DNA of 64,000 nucleotides from Flaccisagitta enflata. Its lineage: Eukaryota > Chaetognatha > Sagittoidea > Aphragmophora. The notes beneath the pieces were generated by a model. That model was not told the DNA's origin and made no database searches. It worked only from the letters and a program-made list of their open reading frames with translations. Positions 11,953 to 31,096 of the stretch are shown here, one piece after another. Each line of letters opens with the position of its first letter. The stretch's first letter is position 1. The stretch covers positions 32,178,001 through 32,242,000 of the forward strand of contig OZ231127.1 of assembly GCA_965153355.1 (NCBI GenBank), read 5' to 3'. A program made the position numbers and the translations under genes.

Positions 11953-12104
11953 TTTTGTGTCTATTCTTCCTTTTGTCACTCTCATCCTTTGTCTTTTCCC
12001 CATATTGTCTCTCCTTCATCTTTTCCCCGTTCCCTTCCCCTTTCTTTCTTTCCATTTCTTTGCTCCGTGTACTCACCAAAATTCTTTATTCTTCAAAAAC
12101 ATAA

Positions 12105-13155
12105 TAAATTAATCAATCAATCAATTAATTAGTTAGTTCATTAATTGATTATTCGAATAATTGATTCTTATTAGTTTATTAGTTAATTAATTAATCAAAT
12201 GATTAATCAATTCTTGTTAATTCTTATTCTTTATTATTTCTTTATAAATTCTCCAAAATTCTCCAAAATTCTTTATCTTAATTATTCTTAATTCTTAATT
12301 CTTAATTAATTAAATAATTTACCGGGTCATCAGCCTGAGATGCCGGATTCTGTCAAGCTTTTACTCAGAGATGTCATATATCTTGGATTTCATACTGATT
12401 GTCTCTTAAAGAGCATAGATTGACGTTTTTTGTATCAAAATTTCATCAAAATCGGTCGAGTAGTTAAGATTTTACAAGACTTTGAAGTAAAAACTAATTT
12501 TCTCTCTATAGCAGAATTTTCAATAAAAACCATGAAAGAGAGCATTTCCAAATTTCTCTCTTTTTTGAACAGTTTGAGCTGGGAGCTTGTCAATGGTCTG
12601 GTATCAAAAAAATTTAATGTAGTTTCATAAATCTGTCAAATAATCTTTTATCCAGGACTTATCTCGTGTCTCTGGCTTAAAATATTGCAAAATGAGAGAA
12701 TGGGGAAAAACATCGCTCCTCCATTTTCCCATCCAAAAACAGAAGTGGCAGAAAGGAAGTTTTTTACTTAAATGCATGTAAAATCTAAACCGCTTTACCG
12801 ATTTTGATGAAATTTTGATACAAAAAACGTCAATCTATACTCTTTAAAAGACAATCAGTGTGAAATCGGTGATATGTGGCATCTCAGAGTAAAAGCTTAA
12901 CATTATGCGGCATCTCAGGCTGATGACCCGGTATGAATAAATAAATTGATTGATTGATAAATTAAATGATTAATCAATTAATCAATTAGTTAGATCGTTA
13001 ATTGATTAATCGATTAATTGATTCTTATCAATTAATTAGTTGATTAATTAAACAATTGATTAATCAATTCTTGTTAATTCTTAATTCTTTATCAATTCTT
13101 TATAAATACTTTATCAATTCTTTATTATTATTCAATTCTTAATTCTTAAATTTTT
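12105..13155. repeat. TTAATCAA-rich tandem region split by an insertion
   Basis: Degenerate ATTAATCAATTAATTAG-type units followed by TTCTTAATTCTTTAT units occur on both sides of the element at 12322-12931, with the same order of sub-blocks on each side. Confidence 0.7.
12322..12931. mobile_element. TA-flanked inverted-repeat element, 610 bp
   Basis: The arms begin CCGGGTCATCAGCCTGAGA at both ends and stay similar for about 160 bp, including AAGCTTTTACTC, TAGATTGACG and CAAAATTTCATCAAAAT. TA flanks both ends (12320-12321, 12932-12933). No transposase frame inside. A MITE or foldback-type element, superfamily unassigned. Confidence 0.8.
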
Positions 13156-13186
13156 CTGTGCTACCATGGTTCTTTCTTTTAGGATT

Positions 13187-13640
13187 CTACTTCTTCTTCT
13201 TCTTCTTCTTTTTCTTCTTCATCTTCTTCTTCTTCTTCTTCTTCTTCTTCCTCTCCTTCTTCTTCTTCTTCTCCTTCTTCTTCTTCTTCTCCTTCTTCTC
13301 CTTCCTTTTCTTCTTCTTCATCTTCTTCTCCTCCTTCTTCTTCTTCTTCTTCTTCTTCTTCTCCTTCTTCTTCTTTTCCTTATTTTTTTCTTCTTCTTCT
13401 TCTTCTTCTTCTTCTTCTTCTTCTTCTTCTTCTTCTTCTTCTTCTTCTTCTTCTTCTTCTTCTTCTTCTTCTTCTTCTTCTTCTTCTTCTTCTTTTTTTT
13501 CTTTTTCTTTTTCTTTTTCATTTTCTTTTGCTTTTTCTTTTTCTTTTTCTTTTTCTTTTTCTTTTTCTTCTTCTTCTTCTTCTTCTCCTTCTTCTTCTTC
13601 TTCTTCTTCATCTTCTTTGTTTTCTCATCTTCTTCTTCCT
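13187..13640. repeat. (CTT)n / CTTTTT pyrimidine tract
   Basis: CTT trinucleotides, with a CTTTTT hexamer section near 13496-13570. Open frames here are Ser, Phe, Leu or Lys homopolymers. Confidence 0.95.
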
Positions 13641-13692
13641 TGTTTGTCGTTTTATCAGTCCTCAGAATTTTATCATCTGTTCTCTAGTTTTC

Positions 13693-13800
13693 AGTTGCGG
13701 ACACGCAACTCTGTAAGAGCCTTAGTCCGTCCGTCCGTCCGTCCGTCCGTTGGTCCGTCGGTCCGTAATGTATGAGTCGTAAAGTGGAAAACAAGCGTTT
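13693..13800 (+). repeat. Family H copy, 3' part lost
   Basis: Hairpin AGTTGCGGACACGCAACT, then seven GTCC-type units (GTCCGTCCGTCC...GGTCCGTCGGTCCG) and AGTCGTAAAGTGGAAAAC. Confidence 0.75.
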
Positions 13801-14181
13801 CAGAGGGTTTTTGTGACCCCACGTCACGTGTTTATATATCTTTTATATGTTTGCAGACAAATCAGGGTACAAGTATCAATCTAATCAAGCGACCACATAC
13901 AACACATAGACACACCACACACCACACACGAAACACCACACACCACACATCACACATCACTCAGCTTTGCGTAAACGACCACTTAAAAACATCGTACATC
14001 CAGATATATTACGCAATGATGAGTTTGGAAAGTTTCTCAATTACGAAGACGAATAAAAGCAAACTGATAAAAAGATCATTGACAGCGTGTGGGAAAAGTT
14101 AGAGCACACCTGATTATTGTTTAAGTATATTTGGGTATGCGTTCTCACAGGCCTCAGTCGATATTAATTGCTTCCCAGGTT

Positions 14182-14466
<285 letters not shown>

Positions 14467-15324
14467 GCCTCTTTACATTTTTCTCCATTTTCAGCTTAAA
14501 AGTTGCCAAAGGCAGATTCCAAGTGGCGGCCGTTCAATGAATTAACAGCAGCAACGAGGGATGAGACTTAATTGGAATTAACAGGCGAGGGAAGAAGTAA
14601 AGGAGGGAAAAGAAAGGAGAAGGAGGGAAAAGGAGGGAAAAGGAGGGAAAACGATGAAAGAGGGAGAGGTACCTAGCAATGGAAGAGTGTGGGGCTGAGC
14701 AATCAGTTTTTAAGTGACCACTTGTTGAATTGACCTGTTGCATGTATGGTCTGTAAAGATAAATCTGTTGCCAGACTTGCATAATACGACTATGCATTTA
14801 AAACGCAAAATTAGTATCCACATCTCCTAGCTCATTTTACCAAAAATCAATATTTACGTCTCCCTACCTCATCATCCTCTAAAGTCAACTTACGAACGCA
14901 TGAAACACAATTAAGAAATCCACGATATTTATAAAATTCACCTAACAAAAAACAAAACATTGCCCGTGTCATCATTCCACGTTCATAATTGATTGAGCTT
15001 CGAGAGCGTTTTGTCGTCCGTTGCTTTTTTGTTTCAGTCACATGACAGTTTTATGGCGGCATTATGTATTGCGTCTTCTTACGACGAGGTGCAGAGATGC
15101 TCGTCATTGCAGAGCTCTTGCAACATGTCGTATAATGGCACTGGCAGTCGGAAAGGGAGCCTGGCAAAGTGGGAATAATATGTGTACAACCGGACACTAA
15201 ACATGGACAATAATAATAAGTGTACCGAAGTGTACCGAGTGCACAGAAGTAAAATCCGAAGTGTACCGAGTGTACAGAAGTAAAATCCGGACACTCTGAA
15301 AGAGGAAGTCTATGACTAGAAGTT

Positions 15325-15597
15325 CGCCTTTAACATCTAAGGGTATAGTTTCCTAAGAGTATTACCCTCGGGTGATATGTTAAATTTTGGTTATACAGGT
15401 AAAAATCATTTGCCTTTAACTACTTTTGGTCAGCAGTTTGCTTTGGGGTTGAATTGAGAAGGTTTGTTATTTAGTGTAGTTTGATGGAAAACTAGGAGTG
15501 GTGCGCGTATCAACTAGTCAGTGAGGGTTCGCAAGGCTCTCTTCCATTTGGTTCAGTTTGGGTATAGTGAGGGATGTTGTTCCACATGTCATTCCTT
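15325..15597 (-). repeat. Family G dispersed repeat
   Basis: The reverse complement reads GTGGAACAACATCCCTCAC, then CTCACTGACTAGTTGATACG, TCCTAGTTTTCCATC and a distal block with AACCAAAATTTAACA and TCACCCGAGGGTA. These blocks keep their order in the copy at 58.8 kb. Confidence 0.7.
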
Positions 15598-15898
15598 GAA
15601 ACGGTTGCGTTTATATAAGAGTGATGTTAAAAAATGTTTTGCACACGATGATGCTGCACGCGTTGATGGTGCATACGATGGTGCTGCACGCGTTGATGCT
15701 GCATTTAGTTCTGTGTATGTTATCCCTAAGTGAGCACGCTCCAGCAATTTGGAACGAGGATTGATAACCGCCTCAATTGTGATCCAATTAACGGCGTCTC
15801 CACGTTGTTAGTGGCGCCTCCGGCACTTCCGGGTGACAACGACGCCAACGCAACGCCACAAAAACAGGTATAACGCCATAAATGCGCGTGAGCGAATT

Positions 15899-15900
<2 letters not shown>

Positions 15901-15975
<75 letters not shown>

Positions 15976-16036
15976 GACAGAGACAGACAGAGAGAAAGAT
16001 ACAGAGACAGAGACAGAGAGACAGAGACTGAGACTG

Positions 16037-16113
<77 letters not shown>

Positions 16114-16196
16114 TAGAGACAGAGACAGAGACAGAGAGACAGAGACAGTGACAGAGACAGAGAGACATAGAGCGAGAGACAGAGAGAGATTGATGA
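15901..16196. repeat. (GA)n / (CAGA)n compound microsatellite
   Basis: GA runs alternate with ACAG-type tetramers (pure CAGA near 16080-16115). The tract ends by losing periodicity near 16200. Confidence 0.95.
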
Positions 16197-16299
16197 CAGA
16201 CAAAGACAGTCAATCTTAATTCGATGGCCTTTTTTGCTCTTTTTAGTCTTCCACATTTACACATGTAGAAACCAACAAACGTTACTTGAGTTTCCTTCA

Positions 16300-16605
16300 C
16301 TGTGTTAATCCGTCTGTCTGGTAGCTATCGCAAGTTGATCCGTCCGTAACACGTTACTTTCAGAAATAATTTATTTAGGCTTTTGCTCCGTCCCAAGTGG
16401 TTCATGAGCATTGTTTTAACGCTGCCCCTAGCCACTTCTACTTGTGCGCGACTGGGGTAATACTTCACCTGACCTTGTTTGCTTGTTATGGATGAATCTA
16501 TTCGACCTTGTTTTAACGCTGCCCCTAGCCACTTCTACTTGTGCGCGACTGGGGTAATACTTTACCTGACCTTGTTTGCTTGTTATGGATGAATCTATTC
16601 GACCA
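16300..16605 (+). repeat. Diverged family H copy with 97-bp tandem duplication of its 3' half
   Basis: GATCCGTCCGTAAC-type text precedes two 97-bp units at 16411-16507 and 16508-16604. Each reads TTGTTTTAACGCTGCCCC, then TGTGCGCGACTGGGGTA and ACCTTGTTTGC, matching the CTGCCC...CGCAACT...CCTTGTT end of family H. The second unit differs by about one base. Confidence 0.65.
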
Positions 16606-17238
16606 GGGTGCATCGACGGAGTAATGGGCTAATTGCGATCAGATGGTCAGTTACAGACTCTACATAGAATCTGACAGTGACAAGGGAATCTGTACATGTT
16701 TAAAAAATAAAACAATGCCTTTTCTTCTCATTCATGTCTTTTTTTACTAGTAATGGCAGCTATAGCCGTGAGGAAAAAAGTAGTAAGCATCAGCTACTCG
16801 CCACCAAGTTTTTATCTTCAGTGACTGCAATTATTTTCATTTGCTAGATGAAATCAAGAGTGATTGTATGTATTGATTGCACTGAAAATCAGATAGGACT
16901 GAGCCAAATGAGCCAAATGAGCTAGATGAGCTTAAACACTCAAAATCAAACCACGCAATGTCACGCAACTTTCTTTGTGTCATGCCTCGAGACAAAATCT
17001 CGACTACTAAGGATAGTTGTGATGGGTCCGGATTAAACACCAGTGAGAGCTCCAAAGGCTCTCAACCTTTAGTAAAGTAGGGTTGAGTAGTAATTTTGTC
17101 CAACTTTCATAACAAATTTTTCGCTTCTCTTATTGCGGATGATGTAAAAAACTGCGTGAAGTAAATATAATAAACCTCCACATTTCCTTCAATGATTTTT
17201 TACTGCGGATGATATTTCAAAGCAAATCAAAGTCACAT

Positions 17239-23096
<5,858 letters not shown>

Positions 23097-23816
23097 CGCT
23101 TTGCGTCATGCAAATCACGTTCTTGGTTATTTGTCGACAATCAAATCGTCAAATTGATGAAGTCGAGCAGATGTCCCCTGACAATTGCAATTTGAACAGT
23201 CAAAGCTTTCGGATTGGCAAACGAATTCAACTGTAAGACACTGACCATAATGTACACATAAAACTATTCTGCCTCAATTATAGCGGACAGACAAAACAAC
23301 CTATCCTCCATAACCGACGCGCAACGCTTACTGATCACCTTTGATGAGCAAATACTTTGTGATTGACACCGAAGTGATTGTTGCAATCCACTGGGGCATG
23401 GGGAAAGAACAAAGGCAACAGCAATGAGCCGACCGACCGACCCATAAACTGAGAGAAAGATGGATAGGTAAACGAAAAAAATGGATGACATTTTACAATA
23501 GTCAATACAGTGAGTAGAAGAGGGGAAAGGGGTAACTATAATTTGAAGACGATAGAAAGAAAGACGTGTTTTTACACACGGCCGGTCGTGGTGGTAGCAA
23601 AAGCCAATGGTTATTGATTGTTGGTAGCGATGGTAGTTAATGGTAGTTGATGGTGGTGGCAGTGGTCGTTGGTAGTGAATTATCGAGGTCGGTTATTTCT
23701 TTTTTTCGCCCTTGGACCGATTTTCTCTTCCGAACGCCAAAATCTCGTTGTCATGTAAATGCGAAGTTAATTGATGCAACGCCGCCGTTCGATCTCCACG
23801 ACCAGCGCCCTTCTTA

Positions 23817-23958
<142 letters not shown>

Positions 23959-24212
23959 AGGGCCGTGGTCGGTGTCCAAAGTTTTCTGAAGACTCTGCCA
24001 CTAATCAGTCATTACGTCATCGTAACGCCATCTATTAAGGTCCATCGCTCCGCTGGAGTGGCAAAGTAACGCAGAGCTTTGCTTTGGTCTCCTTACTGAC
24101 TTTCTTTTTTGGGGTTCATTTTCGTATTTTCCTTTTTTACTTTCTTTCTTTCTCTTTTTATTTCATTTTTTTTCTTTATTCGTTTCTTTTTCCCGCTATG
24201 GTTGTCATTTTT

Positions 24213-24353
24213 AGTTGCGGACACGCAACTCTATAAGAGGCTTTGTCCGTCCGTTGGTCGGTTGGTCCGTGGACACGAGTCGAAAAGTGAGGAAACGCGC
24301 ATTTCCGCCCCTGCCCACCCGTCCGCAACTGGTGGTCGTGTATCCGGCCTTGT
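24213..24353 (+). repeat. Family H copy, near complete
   Basis: Hairpin AGTTGCGGACACGCAACT at the left, GTCCGTTGGTCGGTTGG in the middle, GTCCGCAACT (inverse of the first ten bases) then CGTGTATCCGGCCTTGTT at the right. The clearest reference copy in the window. Confidence 0.85.
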
Positions 24354-24382
24354 TTCTTTCAAGAAAGCTTACTCCTTCCACC

Positions 24383-24383
24383 T

Positions 24384-24419
<36 letters not shown>

Positions 24420-24644
24420 TCGTTCTTTCGTTCTTTCGTTCTTTCGTTCTTTCGTTCTTTCATTCTTTCGTTCTTTCTTTCTTTCTTTTTTTCTTTTATT
24501 CTTTTTTTCTTTTTTTCTTTTTTTCTTTTTTTCTTTTTTTCTTTTTTTTTTTTTTCTTTTTTTTTCTTTTTTTCTTTTTTTCTTTTTTTCTTTTTTTCTT
24601 TTTTCCTTTTTTTCTTTTTTTCTTTTTTTCTTTTTTTCTTTTTT

Positions 24645-24711
<67 letters not shown>

Positions 24712-24713
24712 AT
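24383..24713. repeat. (CTTT)n and T-rich pyrimidine tract
   Basis: TTTC tetramers at both ends, a TTCG-containing section and CTTTTTTT units in the middle. Just right of it (24780-24835) is degenerate CCTAAC/AACCC text. 24840-25220 shows no gene. Confidence 0.95.
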
Positions 24714-25227
24714 TCTTTAGAACGCAATCCTCCGCCAAAGCGAAGCTTAAATTCGAGCTAATTTAGACTGTTTCATGTAAAACCCAACCCACCTTAGCCC
24801 TAACGCTAACCCTGCCATTAACCCGAACCCTAAAAATATATACGTTGAAGGTTCTTCAAGGAATACCGATGGGGACAATGATAGTGATAGTTATAGTTAT
24901 GGTGATACTGACACTGACAGTGACAACGCATGAATTACAAGTCCATCTAGGGAATTTAACAAGATGTGCCATCCAAGGGACCGACTCGGATGGACAGGCT
25001 CACTTATCACAGATGATGACTGACAAATAATGACAGCTCGAAAGTGCGAAAGAGACAGAAAGAGGCAGCGAAAGATAGTCAGGGAGAACGGCAAGGCGCT
25101 GAGAGACAAGCAATGGAAAGATGGACTTGACCCCTTGGCTACAAAAAACTTCTTTTTAAAGAAGAGCAGCTTATAATCGGCTGCGAGCGAATTGACTCTG
25201 CTGGTTAACGCTCAGCTGAGTCCCATG

Positions 25228-25265
<38 letters not shown>

Positions 25266-25362
25266 CAGTTTCCAACGCGGAGGTGTCTTAGTTAGCTTGT
25301 TATTTTATTGCATTGAAGTTATTTAGTCAAGCACATACGCCGTTCGGTCTGTCTCTCGTTGT

Positions 25363-25387
25363 TGTTTTTGTTGTTTTTGTTGTTGTT

Positions 25388-25468
<81 letters not shown>

Positions 25469-25488
25469 GCTGTTGTTGTTGCTGTTGC

Positions 25489-25543
<55 letters not shown>

Positions 25544-25551
25544 GCTGTTGC

Positions 25552-25610
<59 letters not shown>

Positions 25611-25612
25611 TT
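25363..25612. repeat. (GTT)n microsatellite
   Basis: GTT trinucleotides with GTC and GCT variants. 25613-25670 has GTCGGT/GTCCGTC text that may be a worn family H remnant. 25670-26870 shows no gene. Confidence 0.96.
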
Positions 25613-26865
25613 GTCGGTCAGTCGGTAGGTATTTTGGTCCATCGGTCCGTCAATCTGTCAGTCACAAATGTCACAAATGTTTATATGCGCCCATATAATC
25701 CATTTTGGACTTTCACTTATCTCCCACCTTTTATCAAGGAAGCTGTTTCTGGAGAAGCGAGCAGCGCCATACTCGCCAGAGAATGAGCTGTATCCAAAGA
25801 CGAGAGGAGAAGTAGATATTTAGGAAGCAGCGTAAAAGAAAAGTGGACAAGCAGTTATTAAGATATGATAAACAACAGAAAGAAGACTAGGCGTTTGAAG
25901 CTTATTTGCATAATGCGGTTAAAAGATAGCTGTGTATTCTAATGACAAACATTTAAGCTACAATCAATTTGAATGAAAGCTAAGACCTGACTTACTTCTT
26001 TTACTGGTGCAGAAGATAAAAAGAATACTTTCCGCGTTCTAAACTAATCATTCTAGTTTTAACTGATGTAAAGTGTAGGGACATAAAGATAACTGGTTGT
26101 GAGGTATAGATCAAAAAAATCTGGATGTTGTGGAATTGTCGCAGCCGCTAAGCCTCTTCCCCAGGCAGTCGCGGGGACGCGAACGCTTCTCGGACGGGGC
26201 CTAAATTACGTTTGGCTAGATCTGGTATTCACATTAAACAAGCTTATACTGGCTAGTGACTCACTGGTAGTGAGTCATCGCCAATTCCACCTGGGGATGA
26301 AGTGACGCTCTCGATTGTTTGGTAGCATAACCGTGGAGAATTTTTTTTTCACTGCTGCTTGGAATGTTTGACAAATCGGTAAGTCATGCACGTCTCTTCT
26401 ATACTGTAACACTAACTATATCGCACAAATCTTTCATGCCATCTGAGTTCCGTTTCTTAACACCCATTGCTCATCCTCTTTGCATCTCCCGATTTGTTTT
26501 GTGCCATCCGCGTTTAAAATCCTTTTTTTTTCGATATTCATCCCCTCCCTTGGCCAAACAACTAACCTCCCGATCCCTGAGATAAGAAGTCCTAATCCTC
26601 ATCGTTAGCCTCCTTTCTCTTCCTTACCTCCACCTTCGTCTTTGCCTTTCCCCGATTGCCCAACGCCCGGCGTATCTGTCAGTCCATACCTGCTTCTGCA
26701 CCCTCTTCATCTCTGTCCGGCCATCATTTCGCTGCTCCTGCCAACATTTCGGGAGAGTTCCACTACATTACTACCCCAGCTTAGTCACATTTGACTAAGC
26801 CAACCACCTCGCTTTCCGTACCCCTCAAAACTGTTTGTCTCTCTCTAATCAATTATATACCATTT

Positions 26866-27110
<245 letters not shown>

Positions 27111-27540
27111 TTTTCATCACTCCAGCAACCTCTCTACCTCCCCCTTCCCCTTCTTCTCCATCTGCTCGTCTGCGGCATGATTGGGTATTATGAGTTTCAT
27201 TGCCTCCGAAGCCCTTTGCTCCATAACATCGTCTTCTTTCTCTGCCCCTGACGCCATTTTTGATCGTAAACTCTTCTTTCTTTTATCGCCTGCTCATCCT
27301 CATCTTTTTTCCTCCCTTTCCTCCGCCTCCTTTCTTCCTATAATTCCTCTTTTTATTTCTTCCCCTCTTTTTTCTTCTCTTTATTCTCTTCTTCACCTTT
27401 ATCATCTACTCATTTTGTTTTTACTAACAAACATATCCCTTCCTTCTTATCAATCACTCACTAGTTATTTCTGCCTCTCAAATCAGTCCGATTCCTTCAA
27501 TGGAATGTCAGTCTTCCAGTCGAACCCTTTTCCAATCCAA

Positions 27541-28680
27541 GTAGGCTGACCCCTTTCCCTCTACCACAGTCCCCCCCCCCCCGCCAATCTAAGTACCCGA
27601 CTAGGCTGACCCCTTTCCCTCAACCCGAGTCCCCCCCACTTCCAATCTAAGTACCCGGCTAGGCTGACCCCTTTCCCTCTACCACAGTCCCCCCCCCCGC
27701 CAATCTAAGTACCCGACTAGGCTGACCCCTTTCCCTCTACCACTGTCCCCCCTGCCAATCTAAGTACCCGGCTAGGCTGACCCCTTTCCCTCCACCTCAG
27801 CACCATCCGTTCAAACTACCGCCAGGTGGTTTTCAGTATTACTCTGGATTTTCTGCTTGATTATGCTCAACATGGACCTCCTGAACAAGAATCCAGGTTC
27901 AAAAAAATCTTTCTTGTGGCGCCTTTAGAAAAAAATCCAAAATTGATCGTTTTTTTTTCAATTATTTTGAAATCAGAATTTTTAGGGCTGTTAGAGGATC
28001 TTTTTAGATAGTATATCTGAATTCCTGATAAAATTTCCTCTCATAATAGGTCGCACTATATATTTTTAAAAAGAAATGAAATTCTTAATTTTCAAGCCAC
28101 CGTTACAAAAAGTAACGGTGGCAAAAAAAATTGAAAATTTAGTCTCTTTCGAAAAATATATAGTGCCACCTATCAAACAAAAGGAAATTTCACCAGGAAT
28201 TCAAAAATGCCATCTAAAAAAGTTTTCTAACTATCCTCTAAAATCTGCGTGCCATACAGGATGAAAAATTATCAATTTTTGATCTTTTTCGAAAGGCGCC
28301 CAAAGAAAGATTTCTTTGAAGCTGGATCCTAGTTCAGAAAGTCCATCTTGAGTAAAAACAAGCGGAAAATTCAGAGTAATACTAAAAACCACCTGGCGGT
28401 AGTTTGAACGGACAGTGTCAGTCCCCCTGCCAATCTAAGTACCCGGCTAGGCTGACCCCTTTCCCTCCACCTCAGTCCCCCTGCCAATCCAAGTACCCGA
28501 CTAGGCTGACCCCTTTCCCTCTACCACTGTCCCCCCTGCCAATCCAAGTACCCGACTAGGCTGACCCCTTTCCCTCTACCACTGTCCCCCCTGCCAATCC
28601 AAGTACCCGGCTAGGCTGACCCCTTCCCCTCTATCACAGTACCCCCCCCCCCCCCGCCCCCCTGCCAATCCTCTTACGGA
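27541..28680. repeat. Approximately 56-bp minisatellite, split by an inserted element
   Basis: Units read CTAAGTACCCGRCTAGG, CTGACCCCTTTCCCTC, then CAC and C-runs of variable length and GCCAAT. Several units lie left of 27800 and right of 28418. C-run length is the main variable. Confidence 0.88.
27801..28417. mobile_element. Foldback DNA element, 617 bp, 4-bp target duplication TCAG
   Basis: The element is one long imperfect inverted repeat: arms of about 295 bp meet at GCCACCGTTAC (28096) / GTAACGGTGGC (28112), whose centre (28109) equals the element's midpoint. Ends are CACCATCCGTTC and, inverted, CACTGTCCGTTC. TCAG flanks both sides (27797-27800, 28418-28421). Removing the element with one TCAG restores an intact minisatellite unit (CCTCAGTCCCCCTG). 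CAC termini with a 4-bp duplication resemble Chapaev/CMC transposons; this assignment is inferred. Confidence 0.88.
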
Positions 28681-28752
28681 CTCGTTTATCATGACACTCG
28701 AGGTTTTTTTTTATAGCGGTCTAGTCTCTCTTCTATGTCGCCCATATTCCTC

Positions 28753-29057
<305 letters not shown>

Positions 29058-29581
29058 CGTTCTCCTGTCTTTCACTGATCCCCACACGCAAGCACACAAA
29101 CGCATCATCTTTTTTATCTTCTTGTTTTTACAACTTTGCTTTCGTCTTCTTAGCAGAAAAATATTGATGATGTGTTGGTTCTTAGGCACTCCAGCGCGTG
29201 AGCGAGCAGCTGTTTTAGCAACTTTCGAGTTATTGAAATTCTGTCACTTGGAGTTCTGCCGCGAAGAAGTGCTTAACTTCTTTTTCACACCTTCCCCGTG
29301 TGTCTTACAGGGTGTATGATTGTCATGAGAATGAATTACCAAGTAGTGAAGTACAATTATGACGACTACCCTGAATTGGGGAGAAAACTGAGTTTATCCT
29401 CCGTCTCATCCTTCTCCTCCTATTGCTCTTCGTCCTGTACCGACCAGTCTATCGATGACAGGTTTTTTTTCACATGATGGGTAAATGGATAGATGTTACA
29501 TGGACGCGAATAGTCTGAAGGGCTCCATACATTGCCTGACCTTGTTTTCTGTCTCCAGCGCAACTGTTCGTCTTTTTCTAT

Positions 29582-29685
<104 letters not shown>

Positions 29686-30941
29686 TTTCTTTTGCGAACA
29701 AAGAGTGTCCTGACGTTGACTACAAGAACAAAGCGTTTCTTGTCTGTAAGAATTCATCCGTGGAGTTAGGATTGAAAACAGCGCCAACCTCCAGAGGTTA
29801 TACGAGACGCCCATTGGTTGTAAAGTTTCTTAACATAGCGTCTTACCAAAGCCGGTCTTGATACTAGCTTACGTCTTCACACCTTGGTAAGATCGGTCTT
29901 AGCACAATCCAGCGGGTAGGAGGAGAGGTCAGTCGGTAGCTCTATTTCCTTACTAAAACCTCAGTGCCCACTGCTTGCCTCATTAGACAACCCTCGTTAT
30001 CCCAACCTCCGCCACTTCATCTATCCCTCAATGCGCCATTGTTTGCCTCTATACCCATCCCTCTATTTACCACATCGCGCCTCTCTTTCCCTTCCATCGA
30101 TTCACCATCCTCTTAACTCTTCACCCGATCCCTCAATCCCCCACCTCTCGCCTCTCTTTCCCTTCTATCAACACCCTACCCCCTCGCCTGTCCAACCTTC
30201 CCTGAACCCCCCCCCCTTCCAAACTCATTTCCATCGTCTCTTCAGACCCTCTCACCTTCCCGATCCAAGGAAAAGACGAATGCTAATTACGCTCTGAAGC
30301 ACTCTAGATTTTCATGACCCAGAGGAGTGTGGACTGTATCATCGTTTTCATAACCTACTGAAACGGCACACCCGGACCCAGTCGCAAATGAAGAAGACAA
30401 CTGTCTTTGTCTATCCAGGCTGCGCAGTCGAAGCGGATAACCGACTTTGATATTCGCGTCTAACTTTTTAAAACGGCACACCCGGACTGAGCTAACGAAG
30501 GGAAAAAAAAAGTTTTTGTCTGTTTTTTAGTGCAAAATGAGGAAAGTCTACCCACCTTTTGCGACGACAAATCTTAAAACGTATGGATACAGCAACACTA
30601 TTATGCACTCACACACGTACGAGCGAGAGCGCAAGCACTCGCACACAATCCTTCATACGTTTACATTCACTCGCAAATACCATATGACTTCAATTCGAAA
30701 TTGTGCTGACCATCAAAATTTCTTCGCTTGTTTACATCCCGATCGCTCCATGCAAATGAATTACCTTCACAAACCTGCACGCTCACACCAAAACTCAGAG
30801 AGGATTACGACTAAGACTTAGATCTTTTGCTATCATTATTTTATGGTTTCTCTCCTTTTTTCCCGGCCCGCACTCACAGCCAAGCGAAGGAAAGGGAGTC
30901 CGGTTCGGGAAAAAAAAGAGAAGAAAGCTGCTTCTCTCTCT

Positions 30942-31096
<155 letters not shown>

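Noticed and set aside
13158-13775. 205-codon Phe/Ser-rich frame and an antisense poly-Lys frame
   Set aside because: Translation of the CTT tract only.
24780-24835. CCTAAC / AACCC text resembling interstitial telomere repeats
   Set aside because: Only a few degenerate hexamers with no constant TTAGGG-type period; too weak to call.
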